From Hydrogenophaga intermedia (GTDB taxonomy: Bacteria; Pseudomonadota; Gammaproteobacteria; Burkholderiales; Burkholderiaceae_C), in assembly GCA_945890705.1 (NCBI GenBank), contig CAMDCY010000009.1, forward strand, positions 1 to 37,581: DNA of 37,581 bases, in the 5' to 3' direction. Shown piece by piece: positions 1 to 8,663 of the stretch. The position numbers were made by a program, and so were the translations under genes. The notes below the pieces were generated by a model. It saw only the letters and a list, made by a program, of their open reading frames with translations. It ran no database searches and had not been told where the DNA came from. Numbering within the stretch: position 1 is the stretch's first letter; every line of letters begins with the position of its first letter.

Positions 1-95
1 AGCGCGGCACCCGCGTCACCCAAATTGGCGCCCAAACCCACATAAGCCAAGACCGGCTCACGCGCTGACGCGTTGGGGCTTGGCGCCAAGCCCAT
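1..95 (-). CDS. folK: HPPK, 6-hydroxymethyl-dihydropterin pyrophosphokinase (N-terminal part)
   Basis: Only the first 31 codons are inside the window. The ATG at 95-93 opens a frame giving a short leader, then AYVGLGANLGD, which matches the start of HPPK proteins (AYIALGSNLGD type). HPPK transfers pyrophosphate from ATP to 6-hydroxymethyl-7,8-dihydropterin in folate synthesis. The start lies 2 bases after the TAA of pcnB, so the two are probably one transcript; pcnB-folK adjacency is usual in proteobacteria. The rest of the protein runs off the left edge, so catalytic residues cannot be checked. Confidence 0.85.
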   Translation of the reverse strand, partial: MGLAPSPNASAREPVLAYVGLGANLGDAGAA

Positions 96-97
96 GT

Positions 98-1675
98 TTA
101 TTCCGCTGCGGCTGGCGCGTCACCGCCCGCGCCGGGCTTGCGGCGACGGCGGCGGCGTTTTTTGGCGGGCGCATCGGCCTCGCCGTCGGCCCGCTCGTCC
201 GTGTTCGGCTCGGTGCTGTCATCGGCTTCGTCGTCACGGGCTTTGGAAGCCGAAGCACGTCGAGCACCGCCTTTGGGGGCGGGCTGGCGGCGTTGGGCTT
301 CGATCATCTCGTCGCGCTCGTCGACGCTGGCGTGTTGGAAGTCTTCCCACCAATCGGCCAAAGAAGCGTCGATCTCGCCCGTGCTCGCGCGCAAGCGCAT
401 GAAGTCAAAACCGGCGCGAAAGCGCGGTTGCTCGACCAAGCTGTGCGGGCCGTTACCCACGCGTTTGTCAAAGCGCAGCTGCATCATCCAGATGTCGCGC
501 ATATCGGCGCCGAGTTTGCCGCGCCCCGACACATCGCCGATGCGCGACTCGAACACCTCGTCCACCGCTTCTTGCAGGGCTTGAGACGTGGGCATGGGGC
601 GTTGGTTGGGGCGGGCTTTGAGACGCTTGGCCCAGCCTTGGCGCACATCGGACCACAGCACACAGGCCAACAAAAAGCTCGCCACCACGGGCTTGCCTTC
701 GCCCACACGGCGGTCGGTATCTTCTAATGCGGTGCGCACAAACGGGTCGGCGGCGCGCTGCACCACGACGTCGAGCAAGGGGTAAATGCCCGAGTCCAAA
801 CCCACGGCATTGAGTTGCTCCACGCTGGCCATGGCGTGACCGGTTTGCAGCAGCTTGAGCATTTCGTCGAACAAGCGACTTTGCGGCACGTCGAGCAGCA
901 AGCGGCGCGAAGACGCCAAGGGCTTTAAGGTGCCCGCGTCAAATTTGAACCCCAAGGGGCTGAGTTTGGCGGCAAAACGCACGGCGCGGATGATGCGCAC
1001 AGGGTCTTCGCGGTAGCGCGTGGCCGGATCGCCGATCATGCGCAGCACGCGTTTTTTGGCGTCGCGGATGCCGTTGTGAAAGTCGACCACAGTCTGGGTT
1101 TCCGGGTCGTAGTACATCGCGTTGATGCTGAAGTCGCGGCGCGCCGCGTCTTGCTCGATCGGGCCCCAGACGTTGTCGCGCAAGACGCGACCGCTGGCGT
1201 CCACCGCGTGCTTCATGTTGGCCAAGGCGCCTTTGCTGGTTCGCTCATTGCCCGAGACCTGTTCGGCGTCGGCGCTGTCGAGGTAGGCGCGCATGGTCGA
1301 GACTTCGATCACCTCGTTCTCGCGGCCGCGGCCATAGACCACGTGCACGATGCGAAAGCGCCGCCCAATGATGAAGGCGCGGCGAAAGAGCTGTTTGACT
1401 TGCTCGGGCGTGGCGTCGGTGGCCACGTCAAAGTCTTTGGGACGCAAACCCAGCAAGAGGTCGCGCACCGCGCCGCCCACGATGTAGGCTTCAAAGCCCG
1501 CGTCTTTGAGCGTTTGGACCACGTCAAGCGCCCGGTCGTCGACCAAGTCGGGGTCGATGCGGTGCACCTTGGCGGGCACGTCTTGGCGCTGACCATAGGT
1601 GGACTCGTCGCTGGCCGCGCCGCGGCTGGTGGGGCTGGTTTTGCCCAGCAGCTTGTCGATGAAGTTTTTGATCAT
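98..1675 (-). CDS. pcnB: Poly(A) polymerase I
   Basis: This 525-residue protein adds 3' poly(A) tails to RNA, promoting decay. The nucleotidyltransferase head is clear: GGAVRD at residues 67-72, then KDFDVATD with the two metal-binding Asp at 81 and 83. A middle segment RRDFSINAMYY and EDPVRIIRAVRFAAKL follow the poly(A) polymerase/CCA-transferase family pattern. The C-terminus is a basic run (KKRRRRRRKPG) typical of proteobacterial PcnB and likely RNA binding. I chose the ATG at 1675 because it overlaps the upstream HAD stop by ATGA and starts a sensible protein (MIKNFIDK); the same frame extends upstream to 1828 but that part lies in the HAD gene and is not PcnB-like. PcnB rather than CCA-adding enzyme is favoured by the long basic tail and the folK neighbour. 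Confidence 0.93.
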   Translation of the reverse strand: MIKNFIDKLLGKTSPTSRGAASDESTYGQRQDVPAKVHRIDPDLVDDRALDVVQTLKDAGFEAYIVGGAVRDLLLGLRPKDFDVATDATPEQVKQLFRRAFIIGRRFRIVHVVYGRGRENEVIEVSTMRAYLDSADAEQVSGNERTSKGALANMKHAVDASGRVLRDNVWGPIEQDAARRDFSINAMYYDPETQTVVDFHNGIRDAKKRVLRMIGDPATRYREDPVRIIRAVRFAAKLSPLGFKFDAGTLKPLASSRRLLLDVPQSRLFDEMLKLLQTGHAMASVEQLNAVGLDSGIYPLLDVVVQRAADPFVRTALEDTDRRVGEGKPVVASFLLACVLWSDVRQGWAKRLKARPNQRPMPTSQALQEAVDEVFESRIGDVSGRGKLGADMRDIWMMQLRFDKRVGNGPHSLVEQPRFRAGFDFMRLRASTGEIDASLADWWEDFQHASVDERDEMIEAQRRQPAPKGGARRASASKARDDEADDSTEPNTDERADGEADAPAKKRRRRRRKPGAGGDAPAAAE

Positions 1676-2340
1676 TCGAAGAGGTTCAGGATGCGCCAGC
1701 CACGCTGGGTGGCGATGTCGAGCAATCGGGCATCGGGGTTGGTGGCCACCGGCTCGTGCACACGCTCGAGCAGCGGCAGGTCGTTCATGGAGTCGCTGTA
1801 AAACACGCTGTGCTTCACGTCGGCCCATGAGAGAGACCGCTCAGACAGCCATTGTTCCACACGCGCGACCTTGCCCTCCCGGAACGAGGGCGTGCCATGG
1901 ATTTCCCCAGTGGGGGTGCCACTGGCGTCCACCGCCAAATCGATGGCGATCAGTTCGTCCATGCCAAAGGCCTCGGCAATCGGACGGGTCACAAAAGCAT
2001 TGGTGGCCGTGACCAACAAGGTGGCGTAACCCGCTTGGCGGTACTGCGCCACCAAATCCAAGGCCACGGGGCGAATGGCGGGGCGGATGACGTCGCGCAT
2101 GAAACGCTCATGGGCCGCGTGGGCCGCTGGCATGCCTTGCTCGCGCAGGGCTTCGGTGCTGAAGCGCACGTGGTCGGCGATGTTCAGGGTGCCAGCGCAA
2201 TATTGCGCGTAGAAGGCTTCGTTGGTTTGGGTGTGGGTCACCGCGTCGCGCCAGCCGATATCCACGGTGAACTGGCCCCAAGAAAAATCGGAGTCCAAGG
2301 GCAACAAGGTGTGATCGAGGTCAAACAGGGCCAGCTTCAT
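1672..2340 (-). CDS. HAD-IB family phosphatase
   Basis: The 222-residue protein is a cytosolic haloacid-dehalogenase-type phosphatase. Motif I is FDLDHTLLP with nucleophile Asp7 and acid Asp9; motif II is the Thr in LVTATNAF; motif III lies in GKVARVEQW; motif IV is YSDSMNDLPLL. The arrangement with a helical cap between motifs I and II fits the SerB-like IB subgroup. The substrate is not evident; phosphoserine or another small phosphomonoester is possible. It overlaps hda upstream and pcnB downstream by 4 bases each (ATGA), so it is translationally coupled in the run perM-hda-HAD-pcnB-folK. Confidence 0.85.
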   Translation of the reverse strand: MKLALFDLDHTLLPLDSDFSWGQFTVDIGWRDAVTHTQTNEAFYAQYCAGTLNIADHVRFSTEALREQGMPAAHAAHERFMRDVIRPAIRPVALDLVAQYRQAGYATLLVTATNAFVTRPIAEAFGMDELIAIDLAVDASGTPTGEIHGTPSFREGKVARVEQWLSERSLSWADVKHSVFYSDSMNDLPLLERVHEPVATNPDARLLDIATQRGWRILNLFE

Positions 2341-3038
2341 TCGTTCTCCAGCATGGTTTTGAGTAAAGGGATGGTGATCGCGCGTTGGGTTCGCAAAGCG
2401 TAAGCGTCGAGCTCGTGCAGGATCATCATCAAACTGGAGAGGTCGCGCGAGAAGCGCTTGAGCATGAAGTCCATGACCTCGTCGCTCAAAAACACCCCCC
2501 GCGCATCGGCCTCGCGGCGCAGAACAGCGCGGCGCTCGGACTCATCCAAGGTTTGCAATGCGAACACATGGCCCCAGCCCAGTCGGGTGCGCAAGTCTTC
2601 GCGCAAGACCAAATCGGCGGGCGGCAAAGCAGAGGCGGCCAACACCCAACGACCCGCGCCTTGCACTGGGGTTTGTGCGTTGATGAACCAGTTGAAGGCC
2701 GCGGCCTGTTGGCTGGCGGTGAACAGGTGGCAATCGTCGAGCAAGACCACGTCCCAGCGCTCATCGAAGTCGCTGGGGTTGATGACTTGGGGGTCGAGCC
2801 AACCGACACGACCGCCCTGCCCGCGAACCGCCTCGGCCACGGCGCGCAGCAAATGGGTTTTACCGCTGCCGCTGTCACCCCAGAGCAAGGTGGGCACGGG
2901 CGAGCGCAAGGGGTTGTTGGCCCACAAGCGCACGTGTTCGGCGGCGGCTTCGTTGCCCGCATCGATGAAGTTCTCCAGGGTCGGCACCGGCGCCAGCCCA
3001 ATGTCCAGCGCGAGTTGCTGCATGCGAGGTGGGCTCAC
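2337..3038 (-). CDS. hda: DnaA regulatory inactivator Hda
   Basis: Hda is a DnaA-like AAA+ protein that, with the DNA-loaded sliding clamp, stimulates hydrolysis of DnaA-ATP after initiation. Visible: a clamp-binding-like peptide QLALDI at the very N-terminus, Walker A GDSGSGKT at residues 54-61, Walker B VVLLDDCHL near residue 97, and a DnaA-type lid toward the C-terminus. The 233-residue length is normal. The start chosen is GTG at 3038, which overlaps the permease stop as GTGA and has an AGGA-like site just upstream; an ATG five codons later (3023, MQQLALD) matches many homologues equally well and cannot be excluded. Confidence 0.9.
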   Translation of the reverse strand: MSPPRMQQLALDIGLAPVPTLENFIDAGNEAAAEHVRLWANNPLRSPVPTLLWGDSGSGKTHLLRAVAEAVRGQGGRVGWLDPQVINPSDFDERWDVVLLDDCHLFTASQQAAAFNWFINAQTPVQGAGRWVLAASALPPADLVLREDLRTRLGWGHVFALQTLDESERRAVLRREADARGVFLSDEVMDFMLKRFSRDLSSLMMILHELDAYALRTQRAITIPLLKTMLENE

Positions 3039-4120
3039 CGTTGACTGTCCTGGGGTGGGGCGTCTGTGTAGAGCTCGCTGGCGCGGTAACGCCGCACCGC
3101 CAAGCGCAAGACCACCAAGAGCACCGCGCTGACCGGCAGGGCCACCAAGACGCCCACAAAACCGTACAAATGCCCAAAGGCCATCAAAGCAAAAATCACC
3201 ACCAGTGGGTGCAGTCCGATGCGCTCACCCAGCAAACGCGGGGTCAGCACGAAACTCTCCAAGAACTGCCCCACGCCAAACACCACCCACACCGCCAACA
3301 CGCCGGTCCAGCTTTGGAATTCGAGCAAGGCGGCGAAGGTACCCAACACCAAGCCCACGCCAAAACCGATGTAAGGCACAAAGACGGCCAGGCCTGTGAA
3401 GACGCCAATGGCCACGGCCAAGTTCAGTCCGACCAAAGCCAAACCCACGGAATACAAAACCGCCAACACCAGCATGACCAACATTTGGCCGCGCAGGTAC
3501 TCGCCCAAGATGGCATCGGTCTCGCCCAAAAACGCGTCCACCCCCGCGAGCCAGCGGGGGGGCAGCAGATGGCGCAAACGCGCGGATAGACCGTGCCAAT
3601 CGACCAGCAAATAAAACGCCACCATCGGTGCCAACACCACATTGCCCAACAAGGCCAACAAGGCACTGCCGCCGATGCGCAGCGAAGCAAAAGCGCGCTC
3701 GAACCATTCGGATTCGTGGCCGCTGACCAACTGCGAGAACCATTCGCGCACCATGGCCACATCGATTTGCAAGGGCACGCCCATGCGATGCGCCCATGGC
3801 GCCATCACGGCATTGGCCCCCTCCAGCAAGGTCGGCACCTGTTCGCGCAGCAAAGGGATTTGCTGCGTGATGACCGGCACGATCAGCAAGACCACCGCCA
3901 AGACCAGCAGCGCCACCAAACCCAAGGCCAACAAAGCCCCGGCCCAGCGGGGCACGCCCCAGCGCGCCCAGCGATCCACCAAGGGCAGCAACGCGTAAGC
4001 CAGCACCGCCCCCAGCACAAAGGGCGAGAGCACCGGCGCGAGCAGGGCCAGCACCAGCACAGCGGCCACGGTCAGCGCAGTCCAAGCGGTGAGGCGAATT
4101 TGGGTGGGGGTGAATGTCAT
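3035..4120 (-). CDS. AI-2E family transporter / PerM-like permease
   Basis: A 361-residue inner-membrane protein with about eight hydrophobic segments: two near the N-terminus, one at about residues 65-85, then a soluble stretch, and a cluster of long hydrophobic helices from about 200 to 340. The pattern, including the GLHPLVVIFALMAFGHLYGF segment near the C-terminus, is that of the AI-2E/PerM/YdiK family. Family members have been linked to autoinducer-2 export, sodium/proton exchange or unknown roles, so the substrate here is open. Its gene heads the minus-strand run toward folK and faces purM across a 124-base divergent gap. Confidence 0.85.
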   Translation of the reverse strand: MTFTPTQIRLTAWTALTVAAVLVLALLAPVLSPFVLGAVLAYALLPLVDRWARWGVPRWAGALLALGLVALLVLAVVLLIVPVITQQIPLLREQVPTLLEGANAVMAPWAHRMGVPLQIDVAMVREWFSQLVSGHESEWFERAFASLRIGGSALLALLGNVVLAPMVAFYLLVDWHGLSARLRHLLPPRWLAGVDAFLGETDAILGEYLRGQMLVMLVLAVLYSVGLALVGLNLAVAIGVFTGLAVFVPYIGFGVGLVLGTFAALLEFQSWTGVLAVWVVFGVGQFLESFVLTPRLLGERIGLHPLVVIFALMAFGHLYGFVGVLVALPVSAVLLVVLRLAVRRYRASELYTDAPPQDSQR

Positions 4121-4131
4121 GGGTGCTTGAA

Positions 4132-4160
4132 TTGGGATGGGCGGTGTAAACCCTTAAAAT
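4132..4160 (+). promoter_or_regulatory. Predicted sigma-70 promoter of purM
   Basis: TTGGGA at 4132-4137 and TAAAAT at 4155-4160 are separated by 17 bases. A start near 4167 would give a 78-base leader before the purM ATG. Prediction by eye only. Confidence 0.45.
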
Positions 4161-4176
4161 CTAAGGCAAATTCTAT

Positions 4177-4205
4177 CGGGCGCACTGGGTGCGCCCGCAT
4201 TTTTC
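4177..4205 (+). terminator. Terminator-like hairpin in the purM leader
   Basis: CGGGCGCAC (4177-4185), loop TGG, GTGCGCCCG (4189-4197) make a perfect 9-bp stem, followed by CATTTTT. It has the form of an intrinsic terminator on the plus strand but sits between the predicted purM promoter and the purM start, so it may be an attenuator or a 5' stabilising stem. No anti-terminator pairing is obvious to me. Confidence 0.5.
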
Positions 4206-4244
4206 CGCCCCTCGACGATACACCGCCCCAAAGCGACGACCCGC

Positions 4245-5279
4245 ATGAACACAAACACCCCCCTTTCCTACAAAGACGCTGGCGTTGACATCGAGGCCGG
4301 CGACGCCTTGGTCGACCGCATCAAACCCCTGGCCAAGAAAACCATGCGCGAAGGCGTCTTGGCTGGCATTGGCGGTTTTGGCGCGCTGTTTGAAGTGCCC
4401 AAGCGCTACCAAGAACCCGTGCTGGTCAGCGGCACCGACGGGGTGGGCACCAAGCTCAAGCTGGCGTTTGAATGGAACATGCACGACACCGTGGGCATCG
4501 ACTTGGTGGGCATGAGCGTCAACGACGTGCTGGTGCAAGGCGCCGAGCCGCTGTTTTTCTTGGACTACTTCGCCTGCGGCAAGTTGGACGTGGACACCGC
4601 CGCGGCCGTGGTCGGTGGCATTGCCCAGGGCTGCGAGATGAGCGGCTGCGCCTTGATCGGCGGCGAAACGGCTGAGATGCCCGGCATGTACCCCGCGGGC
4701 GAATACGACCTGGCCGGCTTTTGCGTCGGTGCGGTCGAAAAGAGCAAGATCCTGACCGGCGCCAACGTGCAGCCTGGCGACGTGGTGCTGGGCTTGGCCA
4801 GCCATGGCGTGCATTCCAACGGTTTCAGCTTGGTGCGCAAGTGCATCGAACGCGCCGGCGCCAACGCCCCCGCCACCTTGGACGGCATGCCCTTCAAAGA
4901 AGCCATCATGCGCCCCACCCGCCTGTACGTGAAAAACGTGTTGGCCGCCTTGGCCCAACACCCGATCAAGGCCTTGGCCCACATCACCGGCGGCGGCTTG
5001 CTGGAGAACATTCCCCGCGTCTTGCCCGAAGGCATGGCCGCGCATTTGGTCAAAGGCAGCTGGCCGCAAACCGAGCTCTTCGCTTGGCTGCAGGCCACCG
5101 CCGGCATTGACGACGTCGAGATGAACCGCACCTTCAACAACGGCATCGGCATGGTGGTGGTCATCGACGCCCAACAGGCTGAAGCCTGTGCGGCCACGCT
5201 GCGCGGTTTCGGCGAGACGGTGCACACGATTGGCCGCATTGCCCCACAAGGCAGCGGCGCGGCCGTGGTTGTTGCCTGA
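4245..5279 (+). CDS. purM: Phosphoribosylformylglycinamidine cyclo-ligase (AIR synthetase)
   Basis: PurM closes the imidazole ring of AIR from FGAM with ATP in de novo purine synthesis. The 344-residue protein shows [13 protein letters not shown] at the N-terminus, [11 protein letters not shown], the ATP-binding [12 protein letters not shown] near residue 65, [45 protein letters not shown] and the C-terminal [16 protein letters not shown], all in family order. The ATG at 4245 is the only sensible start. It ends 2 bases before the convergent SirB1-like gene, with no hairpin between the stops. Confidence 0.96.
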   Translation: MNTNTPLSYKDAGVDIEAGDALVDRIKPLAKKTMREGVLAGIGGFGALFEVPKRYQEPVLVSGTDGVGTKLKLAFEWNMHDTVGIDLVGMSVNDVLVQGAEPLFFLDYFACGKLDVDTAAAVVGGIAQGCEMSGCALIGGETAEMPGMYPAGEYDLAGFCVGAVEKSKILTGANVQPGDVVLGLASHGVHSNGFSLVRKCIERAGANAPATLDGMPFKEAIMRPTRLYVKNVLAALAQHPIKALAHITGGGLLENIPRVLPEGMAAHLVKGSWPQTELFAWLQATAGIDDVEMNRTFNNGIGMVVVIDAQQAEACAATLRGFGETVHTIGRIAPQGSGAAVVVA

Positions 5280-5281
5280 GT

Positions 5282-6133
5282 TCAGCTCATCTCACGGCGC
5301 AAGGCCGTGAGGCGCTGCTGCATGAGCTCGCGATCGAGGGTGTCGTCGGTGTGCGCGCAGTAGTGCTCCAAATCGGCCACGGCCTCGCGGGTGTTGCCCA
5401 AAGCAGCGTGGGCCAAGCCCCGGTCGCGCCGCTCAGGCAAGTGCTCGGGCAACAAAATGACCAAGCGTTCTTGCACGGCCAACAGGCGTGAGCTATCGGA
5501 TTGGCTGCGGTGCAGGTCTTTGAGGTTGCGCAGCATGCGCGCCAAGATGTCGCGCGGCGCAGCCGACTGCAGGTACAAGCCCATGGGCACCTCGAACTCG
5601 CCCACCATGCCCTGGCTCTGCTGGTAAGGCAGCAAGCGTTCGGACAAGGCCTCGCGGCTGAGCGACTCACCGCTGAAGGGATCGATCACCACCTGCCCCG
5701 CGGGCAAGTTGACTTTGACCAAAAAGTGACCAGGAAAGTTGATGCCGCGCGCCTTCAGGCGCAAACCCTGTGCAAGCTCCAACCACAGGACGGCCAAACT
5801 CACGGGAATGCCTCGGCGCGTGCGAAGCACCACGTGCAAGTAGCTGTTGTCGGGGTCGTGATAATGGTTGACGTTGCCCGCAAAGCCCAGGTCTTTGAAG
5901 AAAAACTGGTTGAGCATGCGCAAGCGGTGCAAAGGGTCGGCGTCGGGGCTCAAACGTCGGCGCAGGCGCTGGGCGAGCTGATCGACCGAGTCGAGCACCT
6001 GCTGCACATCGCCGTCGGGGTATTCGTCTTGGGCCAAGCTGGCCGCGGCTTCGAGCAGCGGGAAGCCCTCGTCCTCGGCCACCAAACTGTCGAAGTACTG
6101 CAAAGGCGTGGGGGCGTCAAATTGCATGGCCAT
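5282..6133 (-). CDS. SirB1 family transglutaminase-like/TPR protein
   Basis: A 283-residue soluble protein. The middle (about residues 75-170) has the SirB1/transglutaminase-like sequence LHRLRMLNQFFFKDLGF, RRGIPVSLAVLWLELA and GINFPGHFLVKV; the C-terminal third resembles TPR helices (LPERRDRGLAHAALGNTREAVADLEHY). The molecular function of the family is unclear; it is widespread in proteobacteria, often near prmC/prfA or murJ. It starts with ATG at 6133 (an alternative in-frame ATG is at 6127), 3 bases beyond the murJ stop, so co-transcription with murJ is likely. A catalytic Cys of true transglutaminases is not seen, so enzymatic activity is doubtful. Confidence 0.8.
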   Translation of the reverse strand: MAMQFDAPTPLQYFDSLVAEDEGFPLLEAAASLAQDEYPDGDVQQVLDSVDQLAQRLRRRLSPDADPLHRLRMLNQFFFKDLGFAGNVNHYHDPDNSYLHVVLRTRRGIPVSLAVLWLELAQGLRLKARGINFPGHFLVKVNLPAGQVVIDPFSGESLSREALSERLLPYQQSQGMVGEFEVPMGLYLQSAAPRDILARMLRNLKDLHRSQSDSSRLLAVQERLVILLPEHLPERRDRGLAHAALGNTREAVADLEHYCAHTDDTLDRELMQQRLTALRREMS

Positions 6134-6136
6134 GGC

Positions 6137-7702
6137 TCACTTTCGAATCAAGGCACGCCAAGACACACCCAGCGCGCGCAACAAACCCAAGTAAACCACG
6201 ACCGCGCCGACCACGCTGGCAGCGACCCAGCCCACGCGAGCCCAACGGCGGCCGTCGGCGTCGACCCAATCAAAGGATTGTTCGACCCACCACAAGCCCC
6301 CGGCCATGACCGCGCTGGCAACGACCACCTGCAAGAGCAAGCGGCCCCAGCCCGGCAACGGCACAAAAGCCCCACGGCGCAACAAACCCACCAAGAGCCA
6401 GCTGGCGTTGACCAAAGCTCCCAAGCCAATGGCCAAAGCCAAACCGGCGTGCGCAAAATGCGGCACCAACAAGAGGTTGAGCAGCTGCGTGAGCACCAAG
6501 ACCACGATGGCGATTTTCACAGGGGTGCGGATGTCTTGGCGGGCGTAAAAACCAGGGGCCAAGACCTTGATGGCCACCAAGCCCAACAAACCCACGCCGT
6601 AGCCCATGAGCGCGTGCGAAGTCTGCACCACATCCCGCGCGGTGAAAGCGCCATAGTGGTAGAGGACCGCCACCAAGGGCTCGGCAAACACCAAGAGCGC
6701 CAAGGCCGCAGGCACGCCCAAGACCACCACCAAACGCAAGCCCCAATCCAGCAAGGCGCTGTAGCGATCGCCCTCTTGGGCCGCTTGGGCGGCCGAGAGC
6801 TGGGGGAGCAAGACCACGCCCAGCGCCACCCCCAGCATGGCGGTGGGGAATTCCATCAAGAGGTCGGCATACGACAACCAGCTCACGCTGCCGGGTGTCA
6901 TGTGTGAGGCGATTTGTGTGTTGATGAGCAAAGACAGCTGTGCCACGCTCACGCCCAAGAGGGCGGGCAACATGAGTCGGGTCACGCGCTGGGTTCCCGG
7001 GTGGGCCCAGGCGGCGCGGATCTCGGACCAGCGCCAAGCCACGCGAGGCAACATGCCGATGCGTTTGAGCATGGGGATTTGCACGCCCAACTGCAACAGG
7101 CCACCGACCATCACCCCCACGGCCATGGCGTAAATCGGCTCAATGCCCATGGACTCAAACGCCGGTGCGCCCAGCCAAGCCGCGGCGATCATGGACAGGT
7201 TGAGCAAAACCGGCGTGGCCGCGGGCGCGGCGAAATGCTTCCAGGTGTTCAAAATGCCGGCCGACAGCGCCACCAGCGACATGAAACCGATGTAGGGAAA
7301 GATCCAGCGCGTGAGCAGCACCGCGGCGTCGTAGCCCTCTGGGCTTTGCTGCAAGCCACTGGCCATGGCCCAAACCAGCCAAGGAGCCCCCACCACACCG
7401 GCGATACAGGTGAGGAACAAGACCCAGAACAGGACCGTGGCGATTTGACTGACCAACACGCGGGTGGCGTCATCGCCCTCGGTGGCACGCAAGCCCGCGA
7501 GCACAGGCACAAAGGCTTGGCTGAACGCCCCTTCGGCAAACAGGCGGCGAAACATATTGGGAATACGGAACGCGACGTTGAATGCGTCGGTCATGGGTGT
7601 GGCGCCGAACATGGTGGCCATGAGCAACTGGCGCACCAAACCCGTGATGCGCGAGGCCAGGGTCAGGACTGAGACCAAAGAGGCGGATTTGAAGAGCGAC
7701 AC
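6137..7702 (-). CDS. murJ: Lipid II flippase MurJ
   Basis: MurJ moves lipid II across the inner membrane for peptidoglycan synthesis. The 521-residue protein starts SLFKSASLVSVLTLASRITGLVRQ, a very typical MurJ/MviN start, followed by FRIPNMFRRLFAEGAFSQAFVP, and has about 14 hydrophobic segments spread over the whole length. It is initiated by GTG at 7702-7700; no in-frame ATG fits, and no strong ribosome binding site is visible. It diverges from rpsT across 94 bases, a common arrangement in Burkholderiales. Confidence 0.94.
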   Translation of the reverse strand: MSLFKSASLVSVLTLASRITGLVRQLLMATMFGATPMTDAFNVAFRIPNMFRRLFAEGAFSQAFVPVLAGLRATEGDDATRVLVSQIATVLFWVLFLTCIAGVVGAPWLVWAMASGLQQSPEGYDAAVLLTRWIFPYIGFMSLVALSAGILNTWKHFAAPAATPVLLNLSMIAAAWLGAPAFESMGIEPIYAMAVGVMVGGLLQLGVQIPMLKRIGMLPRVAWRWSEIRAAWAHPGTQRVTRLMLPALLGVSVAQLSLLINTQIASHMTPGSVSWLSYADLLMEFPTAMLGVALGVVLLPQLSAAQAAQEGDRYSALLDWGLRLVVVLGVPAALALLVFAEPLVAVLYHYGAFTARDVVQTSHALMGYGVGLLGLVAIKVLAPGFYARQDIRTPVKIAIVVLVLTQLLNLLLVPHFAHAGLALAIGLGALVNASWLLVGLLRRGAFVPLPGWGRLLLQVVVASAVMAGGLWWVEQSFDWVDADGRRWARVGWVAASVVGAVVVYLGLLRALGVSWRALIRK

Positions 7703-7720
7703 GCCGCACAGTGTAGCCCC

Positions 7721-7749
7721 TGTTCAAGGGCCCACGGCCGTGCTAAAAT
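7721..7749 (+). promoter_or_regulatory. Predicted rpsT promoter with extended -10
   Basis: TGCTAAAAT (7741-7749) is an extended -10 box; a weak -35 (TGTTCA, 7721-7726) lies 17 bases before TAAAAT. Position about 50 bases before the rpsT start fits a ribosomal protein gene expressed on its own. Confidence 0.5.
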
Positions 7750-7796
7750 CGTCGGCTTTGCTGGCAACATCTCCAAACATTTAAGGAATATTCATC

Positions 7797-8090
7797 ATGG
7801 CAACCAAGCCGAAGAAAAAGAACCCACGACTGGCCTCCGGTCGTAAACGCGTCCGCCAGGACATCAAAATCAACGCTGCGAACACCTCGCTGCGCTCCAA
7901 ATACCGCACCGCTGTCAAGAACGTCGAAAAAGCCGTTCTGGGCGGCGACAAGGCCAAAGCCACCGAACTGTTTGCCAAAATGCAACAGGTCGTGGACACG
8001 ATCGCCGACAAAGGCATCTTCCACAAGAACAAAGCCGCACGCGACAAGAGCCGCCTGTCGGCCAAAGTCAAGGGTTTGGCTGCCGCCTAA
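7797..8090 (+). CDS. rpsT: 30S ribosomal protein S20
   Basis: S20 is a primary-binding 16S rRNA protein of the small subunit. The 97-residue, Lys/Arg/Ala-rich sequence begins [22 protein letters not shown] and contains the family segment [18 protein letters not shown] and the C-terminal [20 protein letters not shown]. An AAGGA site at 7783-7787 is well placed for the ATG at 7797. It stands as a single-gene unit: its own promoter upstream and a strong terminator downstream. Confidence 0.97.
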   Translation: MATKPKKKNPRLASGRKRVRQDIKINAANTSLRSKYRTAVKNVEKAVLGGDKAKATELFAKMQQVVDTIADKGIFHKNKAARDKSRLSAKVKGLAAA

Positions 8091-8150
8091 CCCCGCCCGG
8101 GCCTCACGGCCCGCCGTTTGAACCGGGTGCGCTGCCAGCAAAACCCCAAA

Positions 8151-8177
8151 AAGCCGCTTCTAGGAGCGGCTTTTTTT
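8151..8177 (+). terminator. Intrinsic terminator of rpsT
   Basis: AAGCCGCT (8151-8158), loop TCTAGG, AGCGGCTT (8165-8172) form an 8-bp stem running into seven T (8171-8177). It ends transcription from rpsT before the convergent DUF3579 gene. Confidence 0.85.
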
Positions 8178-8211
8178 CGTCTGTGAACTGCTTCGTGCCT
8201 CGCAGTGACGG

Positions 8212-8496
8212 TTACTTGACTTGGAGTTGGTTGTCGCGTGCGAAGTGCATGACGAAGTCCCAAGCCATGGGTTCGGCTTCGCGCAGGTCGACGTGGACGA
8301 TGACGCACTTGACCCCGTCGATGGTGTTGGGCACACACCAAGGGGAGTAGCTCAGGTGGCTGCCGGGTTGGGCGCCACCGGGGCGGAATTGGCTCATCAC
8401 ACCGGCCAGCCGTTCGGCCCAATCGCTGGGGCGAAACGTGCGGCCATCGAGCGTTAGCCCTTGGATGTACACGTGCTGTGCGGTCGGAGAAACCAT
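8212..8496 (-). CDS. DUF3579 domain protein
   Basis: A 94-residue protein of unknown function, recognised as DUF3579 from the sequence around FRPSDWAERLAGVMSQF, HLSYSPWCVPNTIDGVKCVIV and EPMAWDFVMHFARDNQLQ. The family is largely confined to Betaproteobacteria and commonly sits back-to-back with argD, as here. No signal peptide or membrane segment is seen. The start is ATG at 8496; the same DNA frame has no better upstream start. It faces argD across 221 bases that carry two regulatory-looking elements. Confidence 0.8.
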   Translation of the reverse strand: MVSPTAQHVYIQGLTLDGRTFRPSDWAERLAGVMSQFRPGGAQPGSHLSYSPWCVPNTIDGVKCVIVHVDLREAEPMAWDFVMHFARDNQLQVK

Positions 8497-8588
8497 CGTC
8501 GCAGGCCTTTGGGTGAAAGGCTCGGGTTGGGTTGAACACGCACCGCTGAGCCGGGATCGCAGGTCAGCGGCGGGGTTCTGGTATTGTA

Positions 8589-8600
8589 TCTTATATAAGA
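8589..8600. promoter_or_regulatory. Perfect 12-bp palindrome TCTTATATAAGA
   Basis: TCTTATATAAGA is fully self-complementary and stands in the gap between the divergent DUF3579 and argD genes. It could bind a dimeric regulator; the shape is reminiscent of GntR-family operators, but I cannot name a protein. A minus-strand -10-like TACAAT (8588-8583) lies next to it. Confidence 0.4.
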
Positions 8601-8663
8601 GTTAAGGCACTCAATGCCGCTGTGTATGGGCACCGTCGCGCTGGCCCTAAAATCACGCCTCAG

